From contig NC_079505.1 in NCBI RefSeq assembly GCF_030052815.1, positions 78,190,351-78,254,350 of the forward strand: DNA of 64,000 nt, given 5' to 3'. This stretch comes from Hevea brasiliensis (taxonomy: Eukaryota; Streptophyta; Magnoliopsida; Malpighiales; Euphorbiaceae). Each line of letters starts with the position of its first letter. Position 1 is the first letter of the stretch. The notes beneath the pieces are model-generated. The model saw only the letters and a list, made by a program, of their open reading frames with translations. It was not told the DNA's origin and did not search any database. This document shows positions 25,301 to 35,673 of this stretch, piece after piece. A program made the position numbers and the translations under genes.

Positions 25301-25539
25301 ATTACTTGAAACAAATTAAATTCAACTTTCTCTTCCCCAACTTCTAATGTAAGCCTCCCATTTTTTACATCAATCACAGCTCTAGCAGTAGCAAGGAAAG
25401 GTCTACCAAGAATAATAGGAATGTGTACATCCTCCTCCATCTCCAATATCACAAAATCCACTGGTATGAAAAATTTTCCAACTTTCAGAGGAACATTCTC
25501 AATTACCCCAATTGGAAATTTAATAGGCCTATCTGCTAG
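22303..25539 (-). pseudogene. pol: pol (RT, RNase H, integrase) of Athila-1, broken
   Basis: Read from 25,539 downward: a protease-RT linker and RT N-terminus (25461-24457, HVVPKKGG, IDYRKLN), RT palm (24384-23978, MPFGLCNAPATFQRCM), connection and RNase H (23987-23517 [18 protein letters not shown]; 23500 onward [11 protein letters not shown]), an integrase zinc domain (H-x3-H...C-x2-C, about 22,900-23,040) and an integrase C-terminus ending at TAG 22303-22305 ([11 protein letters not shown]). Defects: a TAG at 24457; a 187-bp tandem duplication that shifts the frame; the RT active-site aspartates read F-M-D-N and F-M-N-N in the two copies; a frameshift near 23,510; and loss of the whole DDE core at about 22,841-22,848, where ...LEAELF joins ...[10 protein letters not shown]. 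The product cannot be functional. Confidence 0.9.
23978..24351 (-). repeat. 187-bp tandem duplication within the Athila-1 RT
   Basis: Two adjacent copies, 23978-24164 and 24165-24351, differ at only a few positions, and 'cttg' is shared at the junction. The unit spans the RT active-site segment; 187 is not a multiple of 3, so the second pass is out of frame. Confidence 0.9.
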
Positions 25540-27642
25540 CTATAGTGAAATGGTAGTAGGTTTCATTTCTCTAATCTTCACTTTCTCATAGATAGACAAT
25601 GGCATTAGACTAACACTAGCTCCAAGATCACATAAAGCCTTATCTATACTAATATCCCCAATGTGACATGGTATGGAAAAACTTCCAGGATCTTTCAGTT
25701 TGGGTGGAAGCTTATTTTGCAAAATACCACTGCTTTCTTCTGTGAGAGCTACGGTCTCAAATTCCTCCAATTTCTTCTTGTTAGATAAAATCTCCTTCAA
25801 AAATTTAACATATGAAGGCATTTGTGCTAAGGCATCAGTGAAAGGAATAGTCACATGCAAAGACTTCAATACTTCTAAGAACTTCCCAAATTGTTTATCT
25901 AATTTTGCTTTCTGAAACCTTTGTGGAAATGATAAAGGTGGCATGTAGGCTTTAGGTGCAACATATTTAGGTTCTTCTTCTTTGCTCTCCCTCCCCTTAC
26001 TTCCTCTTTCTTCCATTGAATTTTCTTTCTCAGCTTCAATTCTTACTTCAGCTTCAGTTTGTTCATCTCCTTCTTTGTTTTTCTCTTCTTCAATTTTTTC
26101 TTCAATCTTTTTATCTCCGTTCTCCAATATTTTTCCACTCCTCAATGTAATAGCCTTACAATGCTCCCTTGAATTTTCTGGCTGGCTAGGGAGCTTCCCA
26201 AATGCTTTGTTATTTGAAGAGCTAGCTTGTTGAGCTATTTGATTCTCTAACATCTTGTTGTGTGTTGCCATTTGATCCACTTTAGATGCTAATTGAGAAA
26301 TCATTTCTTGTTGACTTTGATGGCTCACAAGTAGAGTTTCAATCATGGCTTCTAATCTAGCTGTCTTCTCTAGTTGTGCTTGTTGTGGTAGAGGTGGAAC
26401 AGGTGCATTTTGAGGTTTAGAAATTCCAGGAGGAGGACCTCTATTCTGCTGAAAATTCTGATGTTGTTGATACCTAGAAGGTTGCTGAAAATTTTGATTT
26501 TGTCCTTGTCTACCTCCCCAAGAGAAATTGGGGTGGTTTCTCCATGCTGGATCATAAGTTGCAGAAAATGAGTTACCACCTGGTCTTTGATTGTAGTTCC
26601 CCACATAATCCACTTGCTCACTTGAAAAATCTTGATTAAGTACAGATAAATCTGCTGCACAATTGACATTTGCAGCTCCAACTTCTACTGAATTACTAGA
26701 ACCTCCAGCTGAAGAATCTACTTTCATGCTTAGCTTGTCCATTTTCCTTGTCAAAGCATCAAACTTAGCATTAATCATATTCATAGCATCAAGCTTGAAC
26801 ATACCAGCTGGTTTCTTGATCTCATTCCTCTCACAGCTCCATTGGTAGTTGTTATAAGCAATTTTATCAAGAGCAGAAAAAGCTTCATCTTCAGTTTTTT
26901 CCATAAGATCACCTCCAGAAGATGCATCAATTGTACTTCTAATAGCTGCTGAAACTCCATTGTAAAAGTGTTGAACAAGCATCCACTTAGGAATCCCATG
27001 ACGTGGACATCTCCTTTGCAAATCCTTGTACCTCTCCCATGCTTCATACAAGCTCTCATCATCTTTAGGTTTGAAAGAAGTCAGCTCATTTCTTAGCTTA
27101 GCTGTCTTGCTTGGTGGAAAATATTGAGCTAAAAATGCTTGAGAAAGTTCTTCCCATGTTGTGATAGAACCCGGTGGCAAAGAATGTAACCACTCTCTAG
27201 CTCGGTCCTTCAAAGAAAAAGGAAATAATCTGAGTCGAATTGCATCATCAGAAACTCCATTTATCTTCAACATATCACTGATCTCAAGAAAGTGTGCTAG
27301 ATGCACATGTGGACTTTCACTTGGGTTTCCTCCAAATTATGATTGTTGTACCATTTGACAGAGTGCAGGCTTTAGTTCAAAATTATTAGCTTCTACTCTT
27401 GGTCTTGTGATACTTGGCATGAAATCCCCAATGTTAGGATAGGCATGATCCTTCACAGAGCGATTGTTATTGTTGTTTGCCATTTCTTCTTGTAATTGCT
27501 CTTGCTCTTGTGCTCTTTCTTGTTGTTGTTGAGCTTTAATTTCAGCTTTTCTCCTCTTAGATTCTGCTCTTAAAGCTTTTGCTGTCTTTTCTACTTCTGG
27601 ATCAAAGAATAAATTGATTTCTTCACTTTTTGTTCTTCTCAT
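25540..27642 (-). pseudogene. gag: gag-protease of Athila-1, nearly open
   Basis: A 2.1-kb minus-strand frame starts at ATG 27640-27642, 123 bases after the primer site. It is interrupted once at 27337-27339 by TAA (glutamine codon expected) and ended at 25540-25542 by TAG, also at a glutamine position, where it should continue into pol. It has a basic Q-rich coiled N-terminus (AQQQQERAQEQEQLQEE). The gag core follows (HLAHFLEISDMLKINGVSDD; REWLHSLPPGSITTWEEL; FLAQYFPPSKT), then a Gln/Asn-rich linker, a Lys/Glu-rich segment and the protease motif C-D-L-G-A-S-V-S-L-M-P. No CCHC knuckle was seen, as is usual for Athila gag. It would form capsid and process the polyprotein. Confidence 0.9.
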
Positions 27643-27764
27643 AAAATAAAGTACCTGAAAAACAAAATAAACAAATTCTCAAAGTAAAATGGTAAAAAGA
27701 AAATAAAATAAAATGCCCAAATTAACCAAACAAACAATTGTTCAATATCAAACAAAAATCAAAT

Positions 27765-27781
27765 TCCCGGCAACGGCGCCA
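27765..27781 (-). other. tRNA-Asp primer binding site of Athila-1
   Basis: The minus strand reads TGGCGCCGTTGCCGGGA. Sixteen bases are complementary to the 3' end of plant tRNA-Asp, the primer typical of Athila elements. It lies six bases inside the 5' LTR. Confidence 0.9.
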
Positions 27782-27787
27782 AAAACT

Positions 27788-29364
27788 TGATGTGACTAAT
27801 CCGCAAGTATACGGGTCGTCTCAAGTAATAAAGTGATGAATCAAGTATCGTTCCCACGAGGATTTACCGTTTGAGTACCAAACTATGAATGAAACGATTA
27901 TTTGGGCTAATGATTAAGGGATAAATGGTAAATGTAAATGAGTAAAGTAAATCGATTAATCTAATTAGAATATGAGTAAAGAGTAAACAAATAAATTCTA
28001 AATCTAGTTTGCAATTAAACTAAATTAACAATGGGTAATTTAAATCAAAATCTAATTATGTTAAAAGCGATCCAGAGTTGGGGGTTTATGCATAAATTAA
28101 TTGGGATTTGTCTTGGGCATTCCAATTTTTAGGGAAAAATAGAGTTTGAAGGAAATTGATTCTAAATTCCTTTGATATCTTTTTCAAGCAAACCAAAGTA
28201 TGTTCTAAAATAACCAAACCTACTTTCGTATGTTATTTGATTGCTTTAAAACCCATTAAGTTTTGTAACCAATTATTAATTCCTCTTAAAATTCTAGTTT
28301 ATTTCTAAATCTAGGTGATTTTAAGTTCCAATCCTTGATTATCTATCAATGACTTTCACCTTTCGGTCCTTCAATCAAAGATTAACACAATACCTAATGG
28401 GTACCAACATTAGGCAAGTAAATCAAGCACACAAGGAAAGAATCAAAACTTATACTTATGTAAAATAAGGAAATACCCAGTTCAAATCTACAAATTAATC
28501 TAAAACATATTTCCTAACTCTGAAATCTAAAGAGTCTACTCACTCATGATGGTATTGACAAGAAAGATTGATGGAAAAGTAAAGAAAAAACATGATAAGA
28601 GAACTAAAATAGAAAAAACCCAAGTAGAAGAACTCAAAACTCTAGTTTTTGGAGCTCCAAAACTGGGTGCAGCAGCTCCTCCCCAAAAGGAATGGCGTCT
28701 CCTTCTCTCTCTTTATTAAATTTTCTTTCCTTTTTTTTTTCTCCTCCTCCTGTGGCAAAAACTAGGAAATGATGAATTTATATGGTCCAAAAAAGTTGCC
28801 CTAAAAGTAAATAAGAGCCAAGGAGTGGATAGGAAATGAGGTAAAATTATCCAAGTCAGCAGCATTATTCACGTTCTAGGCAGTCTGCTTAAGGTTCGGC
28901 TTAACCCTAAGCAGCTTCTTAGCAAATTTCAGCTTCTGGTCGCACTGTCTGCTTAAGGTTAAGCAGACCCTCTGCAAATCTTGGCAGACTTAGAGTAAAA
29001 TAGATTTTTCTGCTCATGCTTGACTTGTGCTGCACCTTAAGCACTGCCGCTTTACCCTAAGCAGGATCTTAAGCAAAGTCTCAAGCAAATTTCGGCTAAC
29101 TTGCTCTTTCAAGGCTTGATTTCTTCAACTTTCCTCTATGCTTAAAGAACTCCAAATTTCTTCAAATCAATTCCGAATGCACTCATTGATCTTCGATTTG
29201 CCATAAAATCCTATAAAAAACAACAAAATTACAAAAATCAAATATAAAGTATCTAAAGTTAACAAATAAGCTAAAATAAAGCTAAAAACATAAAATATAC
29301 TAAAATATAAGGGTAAAATGGATGCAAAACTACCCTAAAGTGCCTATATGAAATGAGTGTAACA
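27788..29364 (-). repeat. 5' LTR of Athila-1 (right copy)
   Basis: TG...CA boundaries and close identity to 17196-18748. At 28947-28968 it has an inverted repeat with 10-bp perfect arms (GTCTGCTTAA) around GG, followed by a cggcag-type phrase. It is the fuller of the two copies, keeping the unit deleted on the left. Confidence 0.93.
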
Positions 29365-29369
29365 GTTTT
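29365..29369. repeat. Target-site duplication (gtttt), right copy of Athila-1
   Basis: Pairs with gtatt at 17191-17195; one substitution. Confidence 0.8.
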
Positions 29370-31318
29370 ACCAATACTCCAGCAACTTTTATGGATCTCA
29401 TGAATAGAGTTTTCAAACCTTTCTTAGATCAGTTTTTTATAGTGTTCATTGATGACATTCTAGTGTACTCAAAGAGTAAGGAGGAGCAAGAGCAACATTT
29501 GAGAATTGTCCTTCAGACCTTACGAGAACACAAACTATATGCCAAGTTCCAAAAATGTGAGTTCTGGTTAGATAGTATGGCTTTCTTAAGCCATATAGTG
29601 TCTAAGGATGGGGTGTGTGTTGATAAGAAGAAAGTTGAGGCAGTGCTTTATTGGCCTAGACCAACAATTGTATCAGAGATATATACTTTCTTGGGTTTAG
29701 CAGGGTATTATAGACGGTTTGTTCAAGACTTCTCTCGTATTACAGCATCTTTAACTAAGTTAACACAGAAGAATGTGAAATTTCAGTGGTGTGAAGATTG
29801 TGGAAAAAGTTTTCAGGAGCTTAAGACTCGTTTGACTACAGCACCAGTGTTAGCTCTTTCGTCTGGATCAGGGGGTTATACAGTGTATTGTGATGCTTCT
29901 AGGGTTGGTTTAGGATGTGTTTTTGATGCAGCATAAATGGGTTATTGCATATGCTTCTCATCAGTTAAAAAGGCATGAGCAGAATTATCCAACTCATAAT
30001 TTAAAAGTAATTTTTGCTTTGAAAATCTGGAGGCACTATCTGTATGGTGAGAGTTGTGAAATCTTCACTGACCATAAAAGTCTCAAATACATCTTTGACT
30101 AACATGATCTTAATCTTAGGCAAAGGAGATGGGTAGAATTGCTGAAGGATTATGATTGCACTATACAGTATCACCCTGGAAAAGCTAATGTGATGGTTGA
30201 TGCTTTAAGCAGGAAGTCTTTTGGTAGTTTAGCCCATATATCTACCAAGAGGAGGCCTCTGATTGGTGAATTACATGAGTTGTTAGATCAGAGAGTAGAG
30301 TTTGAAATCATACCTGGATCATTCTTAGCACATTTTCGAGTTAGGCCTATCTTAATTGATCGAATTACAGCTGCTTAAAAGAGGGATTCTTAGTTGTGTA
30401 AGATTATAGATAGTATTCATTAAGGCCAAGCTCAAGAGTTCATGTTAGATGATGGAGTTCTTCGTTATGGCACTAGACTTTGTGTCCCCAGTGCTGATGA
30501 GTTGAGAAGAGAAATCATGGGGGAGGCACACCATTCTGCTTACACAGTACACCTAGGTTTAACTAAGATGTACTGTGATTTAAGGGAGCATTATTGGTGA
30601 AGTGGCACGAAGAGGGATATTACAGACTTTGTTGCTAAATGTTTGACTTGTCAACAAGTTAAGGTAGAACATCAAAGACCGTTTGGGTTATTTCAATCGT
30701 TACCTATTCCAGAGTGGAAGTGGGAGCACATTGCCATGGGCTTTATTGTGGGTTTACCTAGTATACGAGGTGGTTAAAATGCAATCTAGGTGATAGTGGA
30801 CAGATTGACAAAATCTACTCATTTTCTTCCTGTGAAGACTACATATGACTTTGCTAAACTTGCACAGTTATATATAGACAAGATTGTTAGTCTTTATGGT
30901 ATTCCAGTTTTCATTGTCTCTGATCGTGGTACTCAGTTTACTTCTCGATTTTAGAAGCAATTCCAAGAAGCTTTAGGAACACGAGTAGATTTTAGTATTA
31001 CTTTTCACCCCTAAACAGATGAACAGTCAGAAAGGACCATACAGACGTTAAAGGATATGCTTCGTGCATGTATTATAGATTTTGGTGGCTTTTGGGATCA
31101 TCATCTGCCTTTAGTGGAGTTTGCTTATAATAACAGTTATTAGGCAAGTATAGAGATGGCTCCATATGAGGCATTATATGGTCGAAGGTGTAGGTCACCG
31201 ATTTGTTGGGATGAAATTGGAGAAAGAAGGCTTACTAGACCAGAGTTGATATAGTTAACTTCAGAGAAGGTTCAACTAATTTGTGATAGACTTTTAACTA
31301 CTCAAAGTCGACAGAGAA
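29370..31318 (+). pseudogene. pol: RT, RNase H and integrase of the outer Tekay element, broken
   Basis: RT resumes after the Athila insertion with [15 protein letters not shown] and keeps the active-site motif [10 protein letters not shown] (29442-29471). It continues through [16 protein letters not shown] sequence to RNase H ([22 protein letters not shown]), with a frameshift near 29,920-29,935. Integrase has its zinc domain (HHSAYTVHLG...C-L-T-C) and the core triad positions: Asp in IVDRLTK, Asp in VSDRGTQF, Glu in SERTIQ. Stops near 30,100, 30,376, 30,597, 30,775, 30,952, 31,012, 31,141 and 31,252 are TAG, TAA or TGA at positions where glutamine or tryptophan codons are usual. The reading stops at the solo LTR. 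Confidence 0.88.
31314..31318. repeat. Target-site duplication (gagaa), left copy of the solo LTR
   Basis: Identical to 34781-34785, flanking a TG...CA unit. Confidence 0.85.
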
Positions 31319-34300
31319 TGTGACACTCCTCACCCGACTACAGTGTAGCAGAGCAAGGCGTGCTACATTCGATGCCGGAGCACCCTATCTTATCTTACTC
31401 TATTCCTTTAATCATTTTCAAGTTATTATCTTTTAATATCAATTATTTCTCGACAGAGAAACTAATGGAGTTTCCCCTATTTTATTATCGTTTAGCATAT
31501 TTCAATATTCACCTGTTTAAAAATTTCAATAATATTTTAAAATAAAAATCTCATCATTTCATGCATCATCTATATATTTCAATTCCGTATTCAAATCTAT
31601 ACAATTTCATTCATATTCATTTCTATACATTCCCATTCATGCTCAACTCATACATGAAAATTTTCAATCTTTATTAATGTACATGATATACAATTTAATC
31701 ATATATGAATTAACCGATTTATTAATTTACATCACATACCTATTAATTACATTTTCATAATTTACATTACAATACTATAACTAAGCATTTTATACAACAT
31801 ACAAATTATGACCTATATGGGCCTTATCTACATGCATTGCTGAGGAGGTGACAACCTTGAATACTTCAAACACTTCTGCAGATCAGAACTCCAAAATCTC
31901 TGTTTAATATTCGCTGGGCTTTACCTTCAATACCTACGAGAGGAAACAAATCCATCGCGCTAAGCATTTCTACTTAGTGGTGCAATAATATAACATTTAA
32001 TAAGGTTTCTAACATTTAATATCCTTTTTTTTCCCCCTAATTTAGTCCTCTTTGGAGGTGCTTAGTTCATAAGGTTACAGTAAGAATATACAATATACTA
32101 ATATTCTAATAGCATTATTCTTAACTTAATATTATTATGAAAGGTACATTTGTAACATTTATTTAAATTATATTTCTATTATTAATCTTTTTGTGTCCTT
32201 CAATTCAAAACCTTCTAGGTTATCTTAAATTATTTCATAATAATTAAAGTTCCCAGTGCATTCAATAATAGATAACTTTTTTTTTTATTATCAGTCCAAT
32301 TCATTTCAATTCTTTCTAGCATTTTATTAATCATTTTCTTGATGATTTTGAGCCTCTTTTTATTGTAATCATTTTTTTTCTTTATCTTGATATTTAATTT
32401 CCTTACTTCTTTTAATAATCAATTCAATTACATTTTGTACTTTTCCATGTCTAAGTAACCTGTACAAATTGACTGGACTAGATAAACGGGTAAACTAGCA
32501 CTGGGTACCAGGTACCTCGGGCCGTCACACCATCAGTCATAATGTGTCTCCCGGTGTGCAGACAAAATGGCTAATAAGCCATAAAAGTAATAAGACATAA
32601 AGCCAAGTATAACATCATAATCAGTATAGCCATAGGCTATCATATCACAGAATGGCATGAAGCCATATGCAGTACTGCTATCAAAACCCTATTGGCATGC
32701 CAACCTATCCAAACCAATCACATTAGGCCTACTAGGGCATATTACAAAGTTATTTCTTGAATATTTGTACTTAACATGTAAGGTTACTATTCATTTGGTC
32801 ATTTAAGTCAAAATATTGACTTTCTTATATATAATAGTTACATGAGTTTTAATCACATAGATTTACCACATTTTGGTTCTTAAAAGTGTTGGCATTAATT
32901 GCCAATCATTGCTTCAAACCAATGGAGAATAAATCAGAAATTTCAATTTTGGTTGTTAGAATTCACTGTTCCATTAGATCATTTTACAATGAGAATTTGG
33001 CCAAGTATTCTTAATCAAAGTTGTTCTTTATTGTGTCTAGTTACATTTCACTTTTTGAATCACCCCATTTGCAGTTTTCTAACTCAAGTTATGGCTTTTG
33101 CACCATAACTAGTCAGATTGCCTTTACCCATAATTTCTGGGCAATTTTTTGGTTTTGCTAAATTTGGTAGTCCAACTTTGGCTAGCAATTTCATTTAGTT
33201 AAGTCCAGAATTTGAGTTTGTGTTCTACATAAAAGTTGTTCTAAATTGCCTCAGCTTTCCATTGATATAAATTTAAGGTCAATTGGAGCTTTCTACACTA
33301 AGTTATGACCAAATGAATGAACACTATTTATTTGGTCATTTTGCCCAGGCAGAATTGATGCTACCCTGATTTGGTCAATTTTTAGGGCATCCTAAGTTTG
33401 TTTTCTGGACAGGTTTCCTTCATCAAAATTGTGTCATTATGTATCTAATTTTATGTTCAATTGGCCTTGCACCAATTGAATCTACACAACCTAAGTTATA
33501 GCTGCCCAAACATGCTAGACTCACATCCAGACCTGTAGGGCACTCAAGGCAGCACACCCAACCTCAAAACCAAAGCTACAACTCACTTCAATTCCTCATT
33601 ATAATTAGCTAAATAGTCAAAAATTGACCATTAAAACTCCACGTAACATTAAAATACAATAACCTTCAACTCATCACAAACCCTAATTAATCAAAGTCTC
33701 AATCTCATGCAACTCCTAAAATCCCCAACTCCAATCCATATATACACATCAATTGACATCAATACACAAGTTTAATTGTAAGTAAATCATCAAACCCTTA
33801 CCCTCTCTTGGCTACTGAAATTTATGGCTTTCAATTCCTTAACATATTCTTTCAATTCTTTAAATTTCTAACTCATTTCATACTCCTAACATCAATTTTA
33901 AAGAGAAAAGGAAGATATATGGCACTAACCTTGATTTAGTCACTTTCCAAGACTTCAAAACTTCACTTTCTTCTTTTCTTTTTGCTGTCCAAAGCTTGCT
34001 GTAAGTATGAGGATGAGTTTTTGTGAAGGAAGTAAGAGATTTTATGGTGAAATGGTGTGGGAATCAAAGCTTTGAATGAAGAAATCAATGGAGGAAGAAA
34101 ATAAGTGGGTTTCAGCCAGTTGATGGGAAGAGGAAGACAACTGATTTTCTTGTAAATTTTATCTCTTTCTAAGTGTTTTATGAATGCTTGGTAAGTGGTG
34201 ATTGGCTAAAAGCATTTTAATAACATCATGTGATGTCATAATTCTAAATTTCCTTCATTTTCTTTTCTTTTCTTTACTACCCATTTTCAATTAAAATTTT

Positions 34301-34780
34301 AACAATATTTATTCATATTTTATGTCATAATAATTATTTACTTAATTAGACAAGTTGGTCAAAATCATCTCCGAAGACGAAATGACCAAAATACCCTCCG
34401 TTTGACTTAAAGAGCCAAAACTGTCTATATTGATCTAAAAATTTTTCTAAGCATTTTCTTGGCATTCTAATGCCATCGAAACCTCAATGACTCTTCTCTG
34501 GAGTTCCAAAAATTATTTCATAAATTTTCTCCTAGGTTTAGAGCTCCTAGCTGCGAAGACCGTAACTTCCCACTAGGTTACCCATCGCTAGAGCACTGGC
34601 TCATTTAACTTGATTGTATTTTATTTCCAAAATTTTTTCTAAATTTTTCTTACCATTATTTGAGTTATTTATGACTCCTCACTCTAGTCTAAATATTTTT
34701 TCAGATGTTCTAGCTGTCCAGAACGACATTGGTCACCGGAACAGTAGAATGTACGGAATTGCTACAGTGAGGGTATTACA
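31319..34780. mobile_element. Solo LTR (3.46 kb) inserted in the Tekay integrase
   Basis: It starts TGTGACACTCC, ends GGGTATTACA and is flanked by a perfect 5-bp duplication gagaa. It has no primer site, polypurine tract or coding domains, which is the mark of an LTR left by recombination between the two LTRs of a complete element. Read on the minus strand it begins TGTAATACCC, like the TGTAACAACCC of the right-hand Tekay-like LTR, so the parent was probably inserted on the minus strand. Short ORFs inside (31360-31545, 32899-33108) have no motif. Confidence 0.85.
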
Positions 34781-34785
34781 GAGAA
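34781..34785. repeat. Target-site duplication (gagaa), right copy of the solo LTR
   Basis: Identical to 31314-31318. Confidence 0.85.
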
Positions 34786-35228
34786 AAAGATATAGAGTTT
34801 ATGGTTGGTGATCATATATTTTTGAGAGTTTTACCTATGAAAGGAATCATGAGGTTTGAGAAGAAAGGGAAGCTTAGTCCTCGTTTTGTTGGTCCATTTG
34901 AAATTTTGGAGAAAATTGGAGCAATTGCTTACCGTTTAGCCCTTCCACCTAGTTTTGCACATGTACATCCATTTTTTCATATTTCTATGCTTAGGAAGTA
35001 TATACTAGATCCATCTCATATTTTGCAACCTTAGACCATACAATTTAGGAATGATATGTCATATGAGGAGCAACCAATAAAGATTTTAGATCGACAAATT
35101 AGGAAACTCCAATCTAAGTCACTTTGGTCAAAGTCTTGTGGCATAATCACTCAAGTAGTGAGGCTACATGGAAGGCAGAATTTGAAATGTGAGCTAAATA
35201 TCCTCACTTATTTGATTCTTCAGGTTAG
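34786..35228 (+). pseudogene. pol: Integrase C-terminus and chromodomain of the outer Tekay element
   Basis: Reads FMVGDHIFLRV, GKLSPRFVGPFEI and HPFFHISMLRKY, the C-terminal integrase fold of Ty3/gypsy elements. EEQPIKILDRQIRKL follows, the start of a chromodomain. A frameshift near 35,118 moves the rest to another frame (LW-x-N-H-S-S-x-EATWKAEFEM), which meets a TGA at 35190-35192 and would otherwise end at TAG 35226-35228. The chromodomain would direct integration to marked chromatin; here it is broken. Confidence 0.85.
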
Positions 35229-35262
35229 AATTTTATCTATTTAAATTTGGGGACCGAATTTC

Positions 35263-35277
35263 TTTTAAGGGGGAAAG
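35263..35277 (+). other. Polypurine tract of the outer Tekay element
   Basis: TTTTAAGGGGGAAAG lies just before the 3' LTR start at 35280. The upstream phrase ggggaccgaatttc resembles the gaggacgaattttt before the polypurine tract of the right-hand element, supporting a shared lineage. Confidence 0.8.
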
Positions 35278-35279
35278 TA

Positions 35280-35603
35280 TGTAGAAACTCAATAATTTAT
35301 TTATTTATTTATTTTAATTAGCTAACAATATTTTAATATATTTATAAAAAAAGGAATATTTTATTAGATGACCTACTTATTTATTTAATTATATATATTA
35401 TTTTTGAAATTAAATATATATATTTGTAATCTGAACAACCCAGTTCAATAACAACTCTTATCCTATTTTATACCTAATAAAACTCTTGAAATATATATAT
35501 CATAATCATCTCTTTCTGCTAAATTATACTCTCAAAAACCTATTTATTATCTTTTTTTTCTACCAAATACTCTCAACAAGTATTTTCATCATCTTTCATT
35601 TAT

Positions 35604-35673
<70 letters not shown>

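Larger units (their letters stand above)
17196..29364 (-). mobile_element. Athila-type Ty3/gypsy retrotransposon nested in the Tekay RT (Athila-1)
   Basis: The element begins TGATGTGAC and ends GTGTAACA, with LTRs of 1,553 and 1,577 bp and all coding sequence on the minus strand. A tRNA-Asp primer site, an Athila-style gag, a DLGASVSLMP protease motif and a long non-coding stretch between integrase and the 3' LTR all place it in the Athila lineage. It is inactivated by nonsense codons, a 187-bp tandem duplication in RT, frameshifts and a deletion of the integrase core. It carries no recognisable env-like ORF, unlike the second Athila at 47,752. Confidence 0.93.
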
